Shown here in pieces: positions 1-8,938 of a stretch of DNA of 64,000 nt. Positions within the stretch are counted from its first letter, which is position 1, and the number at the start of each line of letters is the position of its first letter. The notes beneath the pieces are model-generated. The model saw only the letters and a list, made by a program, of their open reading frames with translations, was not told the DNA's origin and did not search any database. This DNA comes from Candidatus Limimorpha caballi (GTDB lineage Bacteria > Bacteroidota > Bacteroidia > Bacteroidales > F082). The stretch is taken from NCBI GenBank assembly GCA_018064605.1, contig JAGHUX010000016.1:1-64000 (forward strand), written 5' to 3'. Position numbers and translations under genes: made by a program.

Positions 1-2
1 CG

Positions 3-463
3 CTGCCGGAACTGTGCAGCAAGTACCAGCTCAGCCCGAACCAGGTCAACCAGTGGAAGAAGCGGCTGAGAGAGCGCAGCGCGGAAGCCTTCAGGGCCGA
101 CACCAGCGGCAGGGGCGACAAGGACAGGCTCATCGAACAGCTGTACAAAACGATCGGCGAACTGACGATGGACGTCGAGTTTCTAAAAAAAAGCTGTTTC
201 CATGAGTGTCGGGCAGCGTTGCGGGATGGTCTCCAAGGAGGAGGGGCTGAGCATACGCCGTCAGTGCGTGCTTCTCGGCCTGTGCCGCGCCACGTGGTGC
301 GCTCGACGACATCTACATCGAACGCCTGTGGCGCAGCGTGAAGCAGGAGTACGTGTACGAGAACCCTTGCCGTATTTTCGACTTCTACAACAACCGCCAC
401 CTGCACCAAAGCCTTGGCTACCAGTGTCATGCGACGGTTTACATGAAGAAACGGGTGGCATGA
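3..463 (+). pseudogene. IS3-family transposase remnant (OrfA part fused by deletion to OrfB C-terminal part)
   Basis: Frame 3 reads LPELCSKYQLSPNQVNQWKKRLRERSAEAF...IGELTMDVEFLKKSC (IS3 OrfA-like); then a frame change gives DDIYIERLWRSVKQEYVYENPCRIFDFYNNRHLHQSLGYQ (IS3 OrfB C-terminus). The catalytic core between them is missing. Confidence 0.8.
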
Positions 464-634
464 TTCTGATGATTGGAATCATGGATATTCCAGATAAAGA
501 TACTTTTTTTCATTGAAATTTGGAAATGTGTAAATTTAAGATGTAATTTTGCAATGTGAAACCAGCAGGGATTTATCACCTTAACCTGGCAACAAAATGG
601 TCTAAAGAAATAGTAACGCTATAGAAAGCGACTT

Positions 635-3490
635 ATGAACAACGACATCAAGATATATGCCGACCAAGTCTCGGCGCTTTACCGCACCGGCGTGACGACC
701 GAACATTCGTTTCGCGGGCCGCTTCAGACGCTTTTGGAAAGCCTTCTGCCCAAATACAGGGCCGTCAACGAACCGCAACGCACGGCCTGCGGCGCACCCG
801 ACTACGCACTCGTCGGCAAAAACGACAACCTCCCATACGCCTATATCGAGGCTAAAGACTTGTTCGACAACGACCTGCGCGGCATCAACGCCAAAGGCCA
901 CAAAGAACAGTTCGACCGCTACAAACAGGCTCTTTCGCGAGTGGCCTTCACCGACTACCTGTCGTTTTATTTCTACATCGACGGCGAACTGAAAGACTCC
1001 GTGACGCTGCTTGAACAGAACGCCAAAGGCGGTTTCTCGATTACCAACGAAGACAAATTCGTCAGCCTCCTCAACGAATGGGCCGACTGCAGCCTGCAGC
1101 CCGTCAACAGCGCGACGCGCCTCGCACAGATCATGGCGCACAAGGCAAAACTGCTCGCCGACGTCATCTGCAAATCGCTGAAAGACGACGAAAGCACTGA
1201 GATTCAGGGACAATACGACACTTTCCGCCACGTGCTCATCCACGACCTCACCGAAGAATCGTTCGCCGACCTCTACGCACAGACCATCGCATACGGCATG
1301 TTCGCGGCACGCCTCTACGACAAGACCCCGGAAGACTTCAGCCGGCAGGAAGCCGCCTCGCTCATCCCATCATCCAACCCCTTCCTCCGCAAGATTTTCC
1401 AGTCTATCGCGGGCTACGACTTAGACAGCCGTATCGCATGGATCGTTGACGACCTCGCGAAAGCCTTTGCCGTCACCGACATGGACAAGATCATGGGGCG
1501 CTACCAACAGAACTCGCTGCACCAGGACCCGCTGATACACTTCTACGAAGACTTCCTCGCCGCCTACAACCCCGCCCTGCGCAAATCGTGCGGCGTCTAT
1601 TACACGCCAAACTCCGTGGTGAGCTTCATCGTCCGCGCCATCGACGACATACTCATCCGCGACTTCGGACTCGCCGACGGACTCGCCGACGACGGCAAGA
1701 TGATTGGCAAGACCTTCCACCGCGTGCAGATTCTCGACCCCGCCACCGGAACAGGCACTTTCTTGGCCGAAACGGTGCGCCAGATTTATAAAAAATTTGA
1801 AGGCAACGAAGGTATGTGGCCCAGTTATGTGGAACAGAGCCTGCGCCCGCGCCTCCACGGATTCGAACTGCTGATGGCGCCTTACACCATCACACACCTC
1901 AAACTCGACATGATGCTCCACGGCGGCCAGAACAGCAGACACCGCCTCGGCGTGTATCTCACCAACTCTTTGGAAGAATGCCACCCCGACACCGGAACGC
2001 TTTGGGCGCAATGGCTCAGCGAGGAAAGCACCGCCGCCAACACCATCAAACGCGACACGCCCGTTATGGTGATGATGGGAAACCCGCCGTATTCCGTCTC
2101 GTCGAGCAACAAGGGCGAATGGATTTCGCATTTAGTCGATGACTATAAAAAAGACCTGAACGAACGAAAAATCAATCTTGATGACGATTATATCAAATTT
2201 ATTCGTCTTGGACAATACTATATTGAGCGTAATGGCTCGGGCGTGTTAGGCTATATCAGCAACAATTCCTATCTCGACGGAATAACGCATCGCCAAATGC
2301 GCAAAACATTGCTTGAGGTTTTTGACGATATTTACATCGTAAACCTGCACGGCAACAGCAAACGCAAGGAGACCGCGCCCGACGGCGGCAAGGACGAAAG
2401 CGTGTTCGACATTATGGTCGGTACAAACATCGCGCTGTTCGTGAAACATAATGATAAAAGGAAGAAAGGCGAACTTGCGGCAGTCCATTATCTTGACCTT
2501 TACGGCTTGCGCAAAAACAAATACGACGCACTTGATGCGCTCACCATTGAAAACGCCGATTGGCAAACTCTCGAATGTAAGGCGCCGAACTATTTCCTCG
2601 TGCCAAAAAATTTCGGTTTGCAGGAAGAATATGAAAAAGGTGTGAAGATTGATGAACTGTTTGAAATGAACACGAGCGGAGTAAAGACTCATCACGATGC
2701 AGAATTGGTTTCTTTTGAAAAATTTGACACATCGACAAATCAACCTTATGCTTACCGACCATTTGACAACCGTTGGATTGATTATGATTTAGAGAAAGTT
2801 GTTCGCCATAGATATTCTTCAATGCGCCACATGCTTAATGACAATTTAGGGTTAATGATAACTCGGCAGTCTTCTTTAGACTGGAGACATATTGTTGTGG
2901 TGAAGAATATTGGGGATATGTGTACTGTTTCTGCTCAATCCAAAGAATGTGGATATTTATTTCCTCTCTACCTCTACGATTCCGACGGCACTCGTCGTTA
3001 CAATATGAAGACGGAGTTGCTTGGCGGCCGCAATCCGGAGGAGTTTTTCGCCTACGCTTACGCAGTGCTGCATTCGCCGGCGTACCGCGAGAAATACAGG
3101 GAGTTCCTCAAGATAGACTTTCCGCGCATTCCATTGCCGGAAGACAAGACTGAGTATCAACGTCTTACGACACTCGGTCAGCAGCTGATAGATTTGCATT
3201 TGATGCGTGCCCAACAGCCGATGGCGGCATTGCCGAAGTTTCCTATTGCGGGAAGCAATACGGTGGAGGCCGTTAAATACGATAACGGCAAGGTGTTCAT
3301 CAACGCCGCACAATATTTCGACGGCGTGAGTCGGACGGCGTGGGAGTTCTTCATCGGCGGCTACCAGCCGGCTCAGAAGTGGCTCAAAGACCGCAAAGGC
3401 CGCACGCTGAACTTAGACGACATCCGTCATTATCAGCAGGTTGTCGCCATTTTGGACAAGACCGCCGCTTTGATGCAGGAGATAGGATAA
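635..3490 (+). CDS. Single-chain type IIG-like restriction-modification enzyme (PD-(D/E)XK nuclease + N6-adenine methyltransferase)
   Basis: 951 aa; N-terminal GAPDYALVGKNDNLPYAYIEAK (PD...ExK), SAM motif DPATGTGTF, catalytic GNPPYS. Confidence 0.85.
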   Translation: MNNDIKIYADQVSALYRTGVTTEHSFRGPLQTLLESLLPKYRAVNEPQRTACGAPDYALVGKNDNLPYAYIEAKDLFDNDLRGINAKGHKEQFDRYKQALSRVAFTDYLSFYFYIDGELKDSVTLLEQNAKGGFSITNEDKFVSLLNEWADCSLQPVNSATRLAQIMAHKAKLLADVICKSLKDDESTEIQGQYDTFRHVLIHDLTEESFADLYAQTIAYGMFAARLYDKTPEDFSRQEAASLIPSSNPFLRKIFQSIAGYDLDSRIAWIVDDLAKAFAVTDMDKIMGRYQQNSLHQDPLIHFYEDFLAAYNPALRKSCGVYYTPNSVVSFIVRAIDDILIRDFGLADGLADDGKMIGKTFHRVQILDPATGTGTFLAETVRQIYKKFEGNEGMWPSYVEQSLRPRLHGFELLMAPYTITHLKLDMMLHGGQNSRHRLGVYLTNSLEECHPDTGTLWAQWLSEESTAANTIKRDTPVMVMMGNPPYSVSSSNKGEWISHLVDDYKKDLNERKINLDDDYIKFIRLGQYYIERNGSGVLGYISNNSYLDGITHRQMRKTLLEVFDDIYIVNLHGNSKRKETAPDGGKDESVFDIMVGTNIALFVKHNDKRKKGELAAVHYLDLYGLRKNKYDALDALTIENADWQTLECKAPNYFLVPKNFGLQEEYEKGVKIDELFEMNTSGVKTHHDAELVSFEKFDTSTNQPYAYRPFDNRWIDYDLEKVVRHRYSSMRHMLNDNLGLMITRQSSLDWRHIVVVKNIGDMCTVSAQSKECGYLFPLYLYDSDGTRRYNMKTELLGGRNPEEFFAYAYAVLHSPAYREKYREFLKIDFPRIPLPEDKTEYQRLTTLGQQLIDLHLMRAQQPMAALPKFPIAGSNTVEAVKYDNGKVFINAAQYFDGVSRTAWEFFIGGYQPAQKWLKDRKGRTLNLDDIRHYQQVVAILDKTAALMQEIG

Positions 3491-3782
3491 GGGGGAAAAG
3501 AGGCATTACTGAATCATTCATGAGGCAATTGCCCAATTTGCCCAATTATTGCCCAATTGCATTTCCGCAGATTGCACGCTTTCTGCACTATTGCTGCACG
3601 CAATGCACGCTTATACATTTTTACTTCAGCTTTTATAAGGCAATTGACCATTAATTGACTATATTGACCAATCCCTTTCCATACTTATCTCTATACCTGA
3701 GGCAAAAGAGGTATTCTTGAATCATTCATGAGGCAATTGAGGCAAATTCTGTTATTGCCCCAATTGCCCAATTATTGCCCAA

Positions 3783-4475
3783 TTATTGCCCAATTAGTTT
3801 ATAGAAACTACCAGCTCCAACACCTTTGTTTTCCAATAAATTATATTTGCTAACTAAATCGGTCAACTCTGACGTGGATGTGCGTTTGGACACTTGATTG
3901 ATTTCCTGATACTCTTTATTTGTAATTTTTCCTTTTTCTCTTACATACAGAACGGCTTTTATCTGACGAGGATTCAAACCCTTTGCTTGCAGGTCTTCTT
4001 CGTTAAACAAATCTTTGCGGAATACCACCCAAAAGCCTGAACTTTCGTAATAATAGAGCGGTTGGGGCAAACCAGCTTCCGCACATTGCTCATTCATTTT
4101 ACGGATACCTCGACCCCATGCCTCAATGTAGCCGATGCGAAAGAATGCGTTGGAAATGTCTGGGTTGTGAGGAATAGAAGAATGCTTCTTCTGCAATGTG
4201 TCAATCGTCCAATTCTCAGGCAGTTCACCATAATTCCAAATCATAATTTTATCCTTGTAAACACTGATTTGAATAGGCGTCGCACCCGTATAATCTTTGT
4301 GTGCAATGGCATTTAGAACGGCTTCGCGGATGGCTTCTTTGGGGTACTCAAATGTCTCGATGCGATAAATGCCCTCGTAGCTTATCATTGACTTAATGTA
4401 CTTGGTAAAGAGTAAGTCCATCGTTTTCTCGACTTGCTCAAACAGATTGCCGTGTACTTCATCCTGAAAACGCAA
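3783..4475 (-). pseudogene. C-terminal fragment of AlbA_2/AAA_4-type ATP-binding (RecG-like) transcriptional regulator
   Basis: DEVHGNLFEQVEKTMDLLFTKYI...EAVLNAIAHKDY...GRGIRKMNEQC. Usual N-terminal half absent; an in-frame stop lies just upstream (near 4505). Confidence 0.65.
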
Positions 4476-4669
4476 GTCGCTATCAGATTCAAAGAATCCA
4501 TTTTAGATATTCGTCTTTCCAAATGCTTTTATATTCTGTGTTTTGAGATTCGGGCATTTCAAATATCTTTAATGCATTAGTAAAACATACATACCACCAT
4601 GGTCTAACCATCTCGTCAGACAAAGCAATATCATTCTCACATTCTCCAATTAAGGTAAAACTCACGTTT

Positions 4670-6256
4670 CTATTCCGCCGCGGTGTGGAACAGCTCCAAG
4701 TGTATGTCGCTCCTGATGCCGTATTCCTCGTCGAACGAGAAATAGATGAGGTAATAGTCGGTGTTCGCCGAATTGCAGTGGTAGTAGCCGTCGGGATGGA
4801 TCGTGTAGTCGCCGCTCAACAGTTGGATGTACGAATCCGCCGAGATGATGTCCAACGCCATGTTGAGGAGGTTATCGTTCTCAATCCACCAGTTCACGTA
4901 AGTCTTCTTCTGCATTGACACATAATATTTTGTGTCGTTGGTGGTGTGGAATGTCGCATCGACGCCGTGGGCGTAGATGTTCTCGATGGTGACGGTGATG
5001 TCGTTGTTCGACGGGTTCATCGGGGCGGTCGTAAACTGCTGCGTGAACACCTCTGACGTTGGCGCGCCGCCTTCGTCGAAGCCGTAAACGTAGATCACGA
5101 ACTCCGTGTCGTAGCCGATGAAGTTGTTGAAGTCGTAGATCTGGCCGGAGAACGTCCCGGTGTGGCAGGCCTCAAGCATCGCGCTGATCCAGTTGTTTCC
5201 GTAGGCGAACTGGAACCAGCTCTGCTCGAAGCCGAAGATGCCGAGCTCGCTGTAGGTGCTCTCCTGGTCGAACTTCGACTTTGTCATGCCATAGACGTAA
5301 TATGTCTTGGTGTTGTCGTTGGGGATGACCGTGAACTCCGCGTTGTTCGGCGTGATGTTGGAGACCTGGATCTCAAACGCAAGACCTTCCGGCTCGGCGT
5401 TCACCTTCACGTTGCAGACGGCCTCGACGCCGTCAACGGTGACTTTGATTTCGGCGTTTCCCTCCGCGACCGCCGTGACCAAGCCGTTCTCATCGACTGT
5501 CGCCACGTCGGCGTTTGAAGTCGTCCACGCGACAGTTTCATATACTGCGCCTTGCGGTTCGACCGTGAATGAAAGCTGTGATGTCGCGCCTTCCATGAGT
5601 TCGATTGATGTCTCGTTCAGGATGACGTTTTCCACTTGAACGACAGGTTCTTTCACCAACAGTATGCATGTCGCCTCAACGTCATCGACCGCGACTTTTA
5701 TTCCCGCCGCGCCCGCCGCGACTGCTGTCACCAAGCCGTTCTCATCGACTGTGGCCTTCGCCTCGTCGGTGCTCGACCATACGACGTTCTCGTACATCGC
5801 GTTTTCCGGCTCGACGGTGAATGTGAGCTGGAACGTCTCGCCTTCAAAAAGCTCAATTGATGTCTCATTCAAAATGACGTTTTCAACATGGATGACTTCC
5901 TTGTTGACGAACACCTTGCATTCGTCTTCTTTGCCATCGACGGCGATTTTGATCATGGCCTCGCCTTCGGCCACCGCCGTGACGAGTCCGAGCGTATCGA
6001 CTGTCGCGACCTCAACGTCAGAAGAAGTCCAGATGGCCTTATCATATACGGCATCCTGCGGCTCGACGGTGAATGAAAGTTGGAATGTGTCTCCTTCGAG
6101 GAGCGCCACGATGCTGTCGGACAGAATGACTTTCTCCACGAGAATTTCTGTCGGTTCTGTCGGTTCGTCCGGTTTTACGGGGTCGTCTTTCTTGCATGAA
6201 ATCATCAATGCCACTAAGCTGAGCATCAATGCGATGACTGATCTTGTCTTTCTCAT
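4670..6256 (-). CDS. Surface lipoprotein with three tandem Big_2 (Ig-like) domains
   Basis: Lipobox LMISCKK; three repeats of VILxxxxIxLxEGxTFQLxFTVEPxxAxYxxxxWxSxxxxxATVDxxGLVTAVAxGxAxIKVxVD. Confidence 0.8.
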   Translation of the reverse strand: MRKTRSVIALMLSLVALMISCKKDDPVKPDEPTEPTEILVEKVILSDSIVALLEGDTFQLSFTVEPQDAVYDKAIWTSSDVEVATVDTLGLVTAVAEGEAMIKIAVDGKEDECKVFVNKEVIHVENVILNETSIELFEGETFQLTFTVEPENAMYENVVWSSTDEAKATVDENGLVTAVAAGAAGIKVAVDDVEATCILLVKEPVVQVENVILNETSIELMEGATSQLSFTVEPQGAVYETVAWTTSNADVATVDENGLVTAVAEGNAEIKVTVDGVEAVCNVKVNAEPEGLAFEIQVSNITPNNAEFTVIPNDNTKTYYVYGMTKSKFDQESTYSELGIFGFEQSWFQFAYGNNWISAMLEACHTGTFSGQIYDFNNFIGYDTEFVIYVYGFDEGGAPTSEVFTQQFTTAPMNPSNNDITVTIENIYAHGVDATFHTTNDTKYYVSMQKKTYVNWWIENDNLLNMALDIISADSYIQLLSGDYTIHPDGYYHCNSANTDYYLIYFSFDEEYGIRSDIHLELFHTAAE

Positions 6257-6344
6257 ATTTTTAAAAATTAATTCCGGCAAATATACGAATAATTTATATC
6301 TCCCAGAAAATATCTCCGCAAAGATTTCACTTTATTATTTTTCA

Positions 6345-6352
6345 TATTTTTG
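6345..6352 (+). promoter_or_regulatory. Bacteroidota -7 promoter element (TATTTTTG)
   Basis: TAnnTTTG match 26 bp upstream of the ATG at 6378. Confidence 0.5.
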
Positions 6353-6377
6353 CGCGGTAACCTTCAATATCAAAATA

Positions 6378-7400
6378 ATGAACGGGAAAGTTGTCATCAC
6401 ATTTGTCATATTATTCATAGCCAACGTCTTACATTGTCAGGACACCATCAACGTGCTGTTTCTCGGGAACTCATACACCAGCGTCAACAACCTGCCGCAG
6501 CTGTGCGTGTCGCTCGCGGAGAGCAGCGGCAAGGTCATGAAGACGGCGGCCAACACGCCCGGCGGCCACCTGCTCACGCAACATGCCGTCAACACGCAGA
6601 GTCTCAAGCTCATACGCGACGGCGGATGGGACTATGTGGTGCTTCAGGAGCAGAGCCAGCTGCCGAGCATCGACTTCTACCGGCATGAGTTCATGCACGC
6701 CGGCTACCGGCAGCTGCGCGACTCGGTGCTTCTCCACAACCCCGGCGCTCAGGTCGTCGGCTACATGACATGGGGGCGGCGCCACGGCGGGCGGCAGTGC
6801 GAGGACTACGGTCTCGGACAGTATTGCAGCGCCGACTTCCGCGACTTCGGCCACATGCAGGACTCGCTGACAAGCGCATACGACGAATGCCGCAAACTTT
6901 TCGGCGGACTGACCGCGCCCGTCGGAGAGGCGTGGAGGAAAGCCCTCGCCGAATCCGGCATCGTGCTGCACAGCGGCGACGACAGCCACCCGACACCCGA
7001 AGGCAGCTACCTCGCCGCCTGCACGTTCCACGCACTGCTCTGGGACGAAAGCCCGCTCGGGCTGTGGCACCCCGACGGCATGAGCGGGAAGACAGCCGCC
7101 TTCCTCCAAAAAACCGCGGCGGAGACGGTACTTGAGCCCTCGGGGTTGCACGAGACACCTGACAACCAAAACGAATTCCGCATTTTCCATTCCGACGGGA
7201 AAATCATAATAACATCAAAAAGAGAGACCAACGCCAGAGTGTCGGTGTACGACATCTGCGGAAATGAGATCGCCGAAGCCTGCTTCAACGGCTCAAACCG
7301 CTGTGAGGCAGACGTATGCGCAACCAACAGGCCTGTCATCATCAGGATTGAGGGCGACGGCACAAATAAAGCGTCGCATCATAGATTGTTCTTCAAATAA
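6378..7400 (+). CDS. Secreted SGNH/GDSL-type hydrolase with T9SS-like C-terminal domain
   Basis: Signal peptide then LFLGNSYTSVNNLP; C-terminal ARVSVYDICGNEIAEACFNG...RIEGDG...HRLFFK. The supplied 5664 start is rejected. Confidence 0.7.
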   Translation: MNGKVVITFVILFIANVLHCQDTINVLFLGNSYTSVNNLPQLCVSLAESSGKVMKTAANTPGGHLLTQHAVNTQSLKLIRDGGWDYVVLQEQSQLPSIDFYRHEFMHAGYRQLRDSVLLHNPGAQVVGYMTWGRRHGGRQCEDYGLGQYCSADFRDFGHMQDSLTSAYDECRKLFGGLTAPVGEAWRKALAESGIVLHSGDDSHPTPEGSYLAACTFHALLWDESPLGLWHPDGMSGKTAAFLQKTAAETVLEPSGLHETPDNQNEFRIFHSDGKIIITSKRETNARVSVYDICGNEIAEACFNGSNRCEADVCATNRPVIIRIEGDGTNKASHHRLFFK

Positions 7401-7428
7401 TTCGTACCTTTGCAAAAATTTTCAGGAA

Positions 7429-8463
7429 ATGCCAGAAGAGAAAAACATCACCAACTTATCCGACCTCGGCGAGTTCGGGCTTATCGACCGGCTCGCTGCC
7501 AACATTAAGATTTACAACAATTCAACGGAGAAAGGCATCGGCGACGACGCGGCTGTCATCAACCACGGCGACGAGGAGACTCTGGTCTCCGTTGACATCC
7601 TATGCGAGGGCGTTCATTTCGACATGACATACTGCCCGCTGAAGCACCTCGGCTACAAGGCCGCCGTGGTGAACTTCTCCGACATCTACGCCATGAACGG
7701 CACCCCTACGCAAATCGTGGTGGGCATGGGCATCAGCAGCAAATACTCCGTCGAGGCGATAGAAGAGATCTACCATGGCATCCGTCTCGCCTGCGACCAC
7801 TACCACGTTGACCTCGTGGGCGGCGACACGACGGCCTCAAAGTCAGGGCTGTTCCTCTCCGTCACCGTCATCGGCAAGGCCAGGAAGGAAGACATAGTGT
7901 ATCGCAGCGGCGCGAGGCCCAACGACCTGCTGTGCGTCAGTGGCGACCTCGGCGCGGCATACACCGGACTGCTCGTCCTCGAACGCGAGAAGGCCGCCTT
8001 CATGGAGGACCCGAACATGCAGCCGGAGTTCGCCGGATACGACTACATCCTCGAACGGCAACTCAAACCCGAAGCCCGCTGGGACATCGTGAGACGCCTC
8101 AAGGACGCCGGCGTGAAACCCACATCCATGATCGACGTGTCAGACGGCCTCGCCTCTGAAGTGCTGCACATCTGCAAGGAGTCGAAGGTCGGATGCACCG
8201 TCTATGAGGAACGCATCCCGATGAACCACAAGACGATACAGACAGCCAAAGACTTCAACATCGTGCCGAGCGTCGCCGCCCTCAACGGCGGCGAGGACTA
8301 CGAGCTGCTCTTCACCGTGGCGCAGAGCGACTACGAGAAAGTCAAGGACATGGAAGACGTCCGCATCATCGGCTACATCACCGCCGACGAGGGACAGGCC
8401 AACCTCATCACCAACGACAACTGCCAGGTGCCGTTGGAGGCGCAGGGGTTTAAGCATTTTTAA
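7429..8463 (+). CDS. thiL: Thiamine-monophosphate kinase
   Basis: GIGDDAAV...LVSVDILCEGVHFD...GYKAAVVNFSDIYAMNG...LVGGDTTAS...MIDVSDGLASE...GGEDYELLFT. Confidence 0.93.
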   Translation: MPEEKNITNLSDLGEFGLIDRLAANIKIYNNSTEKGIGDDAAVINHGDEETLVSVDILCEGVHFDMTYCPLKHLGYKAAVVNFSDIYAMNGTPTQIVVGMGISSKYSVEAIEEIYHGIRLACDHYHVDLVGGDTTASKSGLFLSVTVIGKARKEDIVYRSGARPNDLLCVSGDLGAAYTGLLVLEREKAAFMEDPNMQPEFAGYDYILERQLKPEARWDIVRRLKDAGVKPTSMIDVSDGLASEVLHICKESKVGCTVYEERIPMNHKTIQTAKDFNIVPSVAALNGGEDYELLFTVAQSDYEKVKDMEDVRIIGYITADEGQANLITNDNCQVPLEAQGFKHF

Positions 8464-8537
8464 GGGAAAAGGAAAAAGGGGAAAGGAAAAAGGGGAAAGG
8501 GGAAAGGGGAAAGGAAAAAGGAAAAAGGAGAAAGGAG
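8464..8537. repeat. Degenerate purine tandem array (AAAGGGG/AAAAAGG units)
   Basis: Direct reading: gggaaaaggaaaaaggggaaaggaaaaaggggaaagg... Confidence 0.85.
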
Positions 8538-8542
8538 TTGAT

Positions 8543-8884
8543 ATGATTAGTAGATTTGAGGAAATTATTGCGTGGAAAAAGGCTATAAGTCTTGGGAAAG
8601 ATATTTATTCCATGTTTGATGGTTCAAGGGATTATGGTTTTCTTGACCAAATACACAGGGCTGTTGTTTCAATTTCAAATAACATTGCAGAAGGTTTCGA
8701 AAGAAAAACAAACAATGAATTTAAGCAATTTCTTTACATCTCAAAGGGTTCGTGTGGAGAAGTCAGATCTATGATATATCTTGCAAAAGAATTGGAAATG
8801 ATAAATGAAGAACAGATGACCGATGTCGTAAAAAGAACAGAAGAAATATCAAAAATGCTATCCGGTTTGATCAAAACATTATAA
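8543..8884 (+). CDS. Four-helix-bundle protein (S23 / 23S rRNA intervening-sequence protein family)
   Basis: 113 aa: FEEIIAWKKAISLGKDIY...LDQIHRAVVSISNNIAEGFER...FLYISKGSCGEVRSMIYLA. Confidence 0.88.
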   Translation: MISRFEEIIAWKKAISLGKDIYSMFDGSRDYGFLDQIHRAVVSISNNIAEGFERKTNNEFKQFLYISKGSCGEVRSMIYLAKELEMINEEQMTDVVKRTEEISKMLSGLIKTL

Positions 8885-8885
8885 T

Positions 8886-8936
8886 CACCCTTTCACCTTT
8901 CAACCTTTCACCTTTCAACCTTTCACCTTTCACCTC
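8886..8936. repeat. Pyrimidine tandem array (ACCTTTCA units)
   Basis: cacctttcaacctttcacctttcaacctttcacctttcacct. Confidence 0.85.
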
Positions 8937-8938
8937 AA

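Noticed and set aside
14-205. 63-aa ORF MQQVPAQPEPGQ...
   Set aside because: Wrong frame of the IS3 OrfA remnant; the homologous peptide is in frame 3.
5664-7400. 578-aa ORF as supplied
   Set aside because: The first ~238 codons run antisense through the Big_2 lipoprotein. A signal peptide and promoter support a start at 6378.
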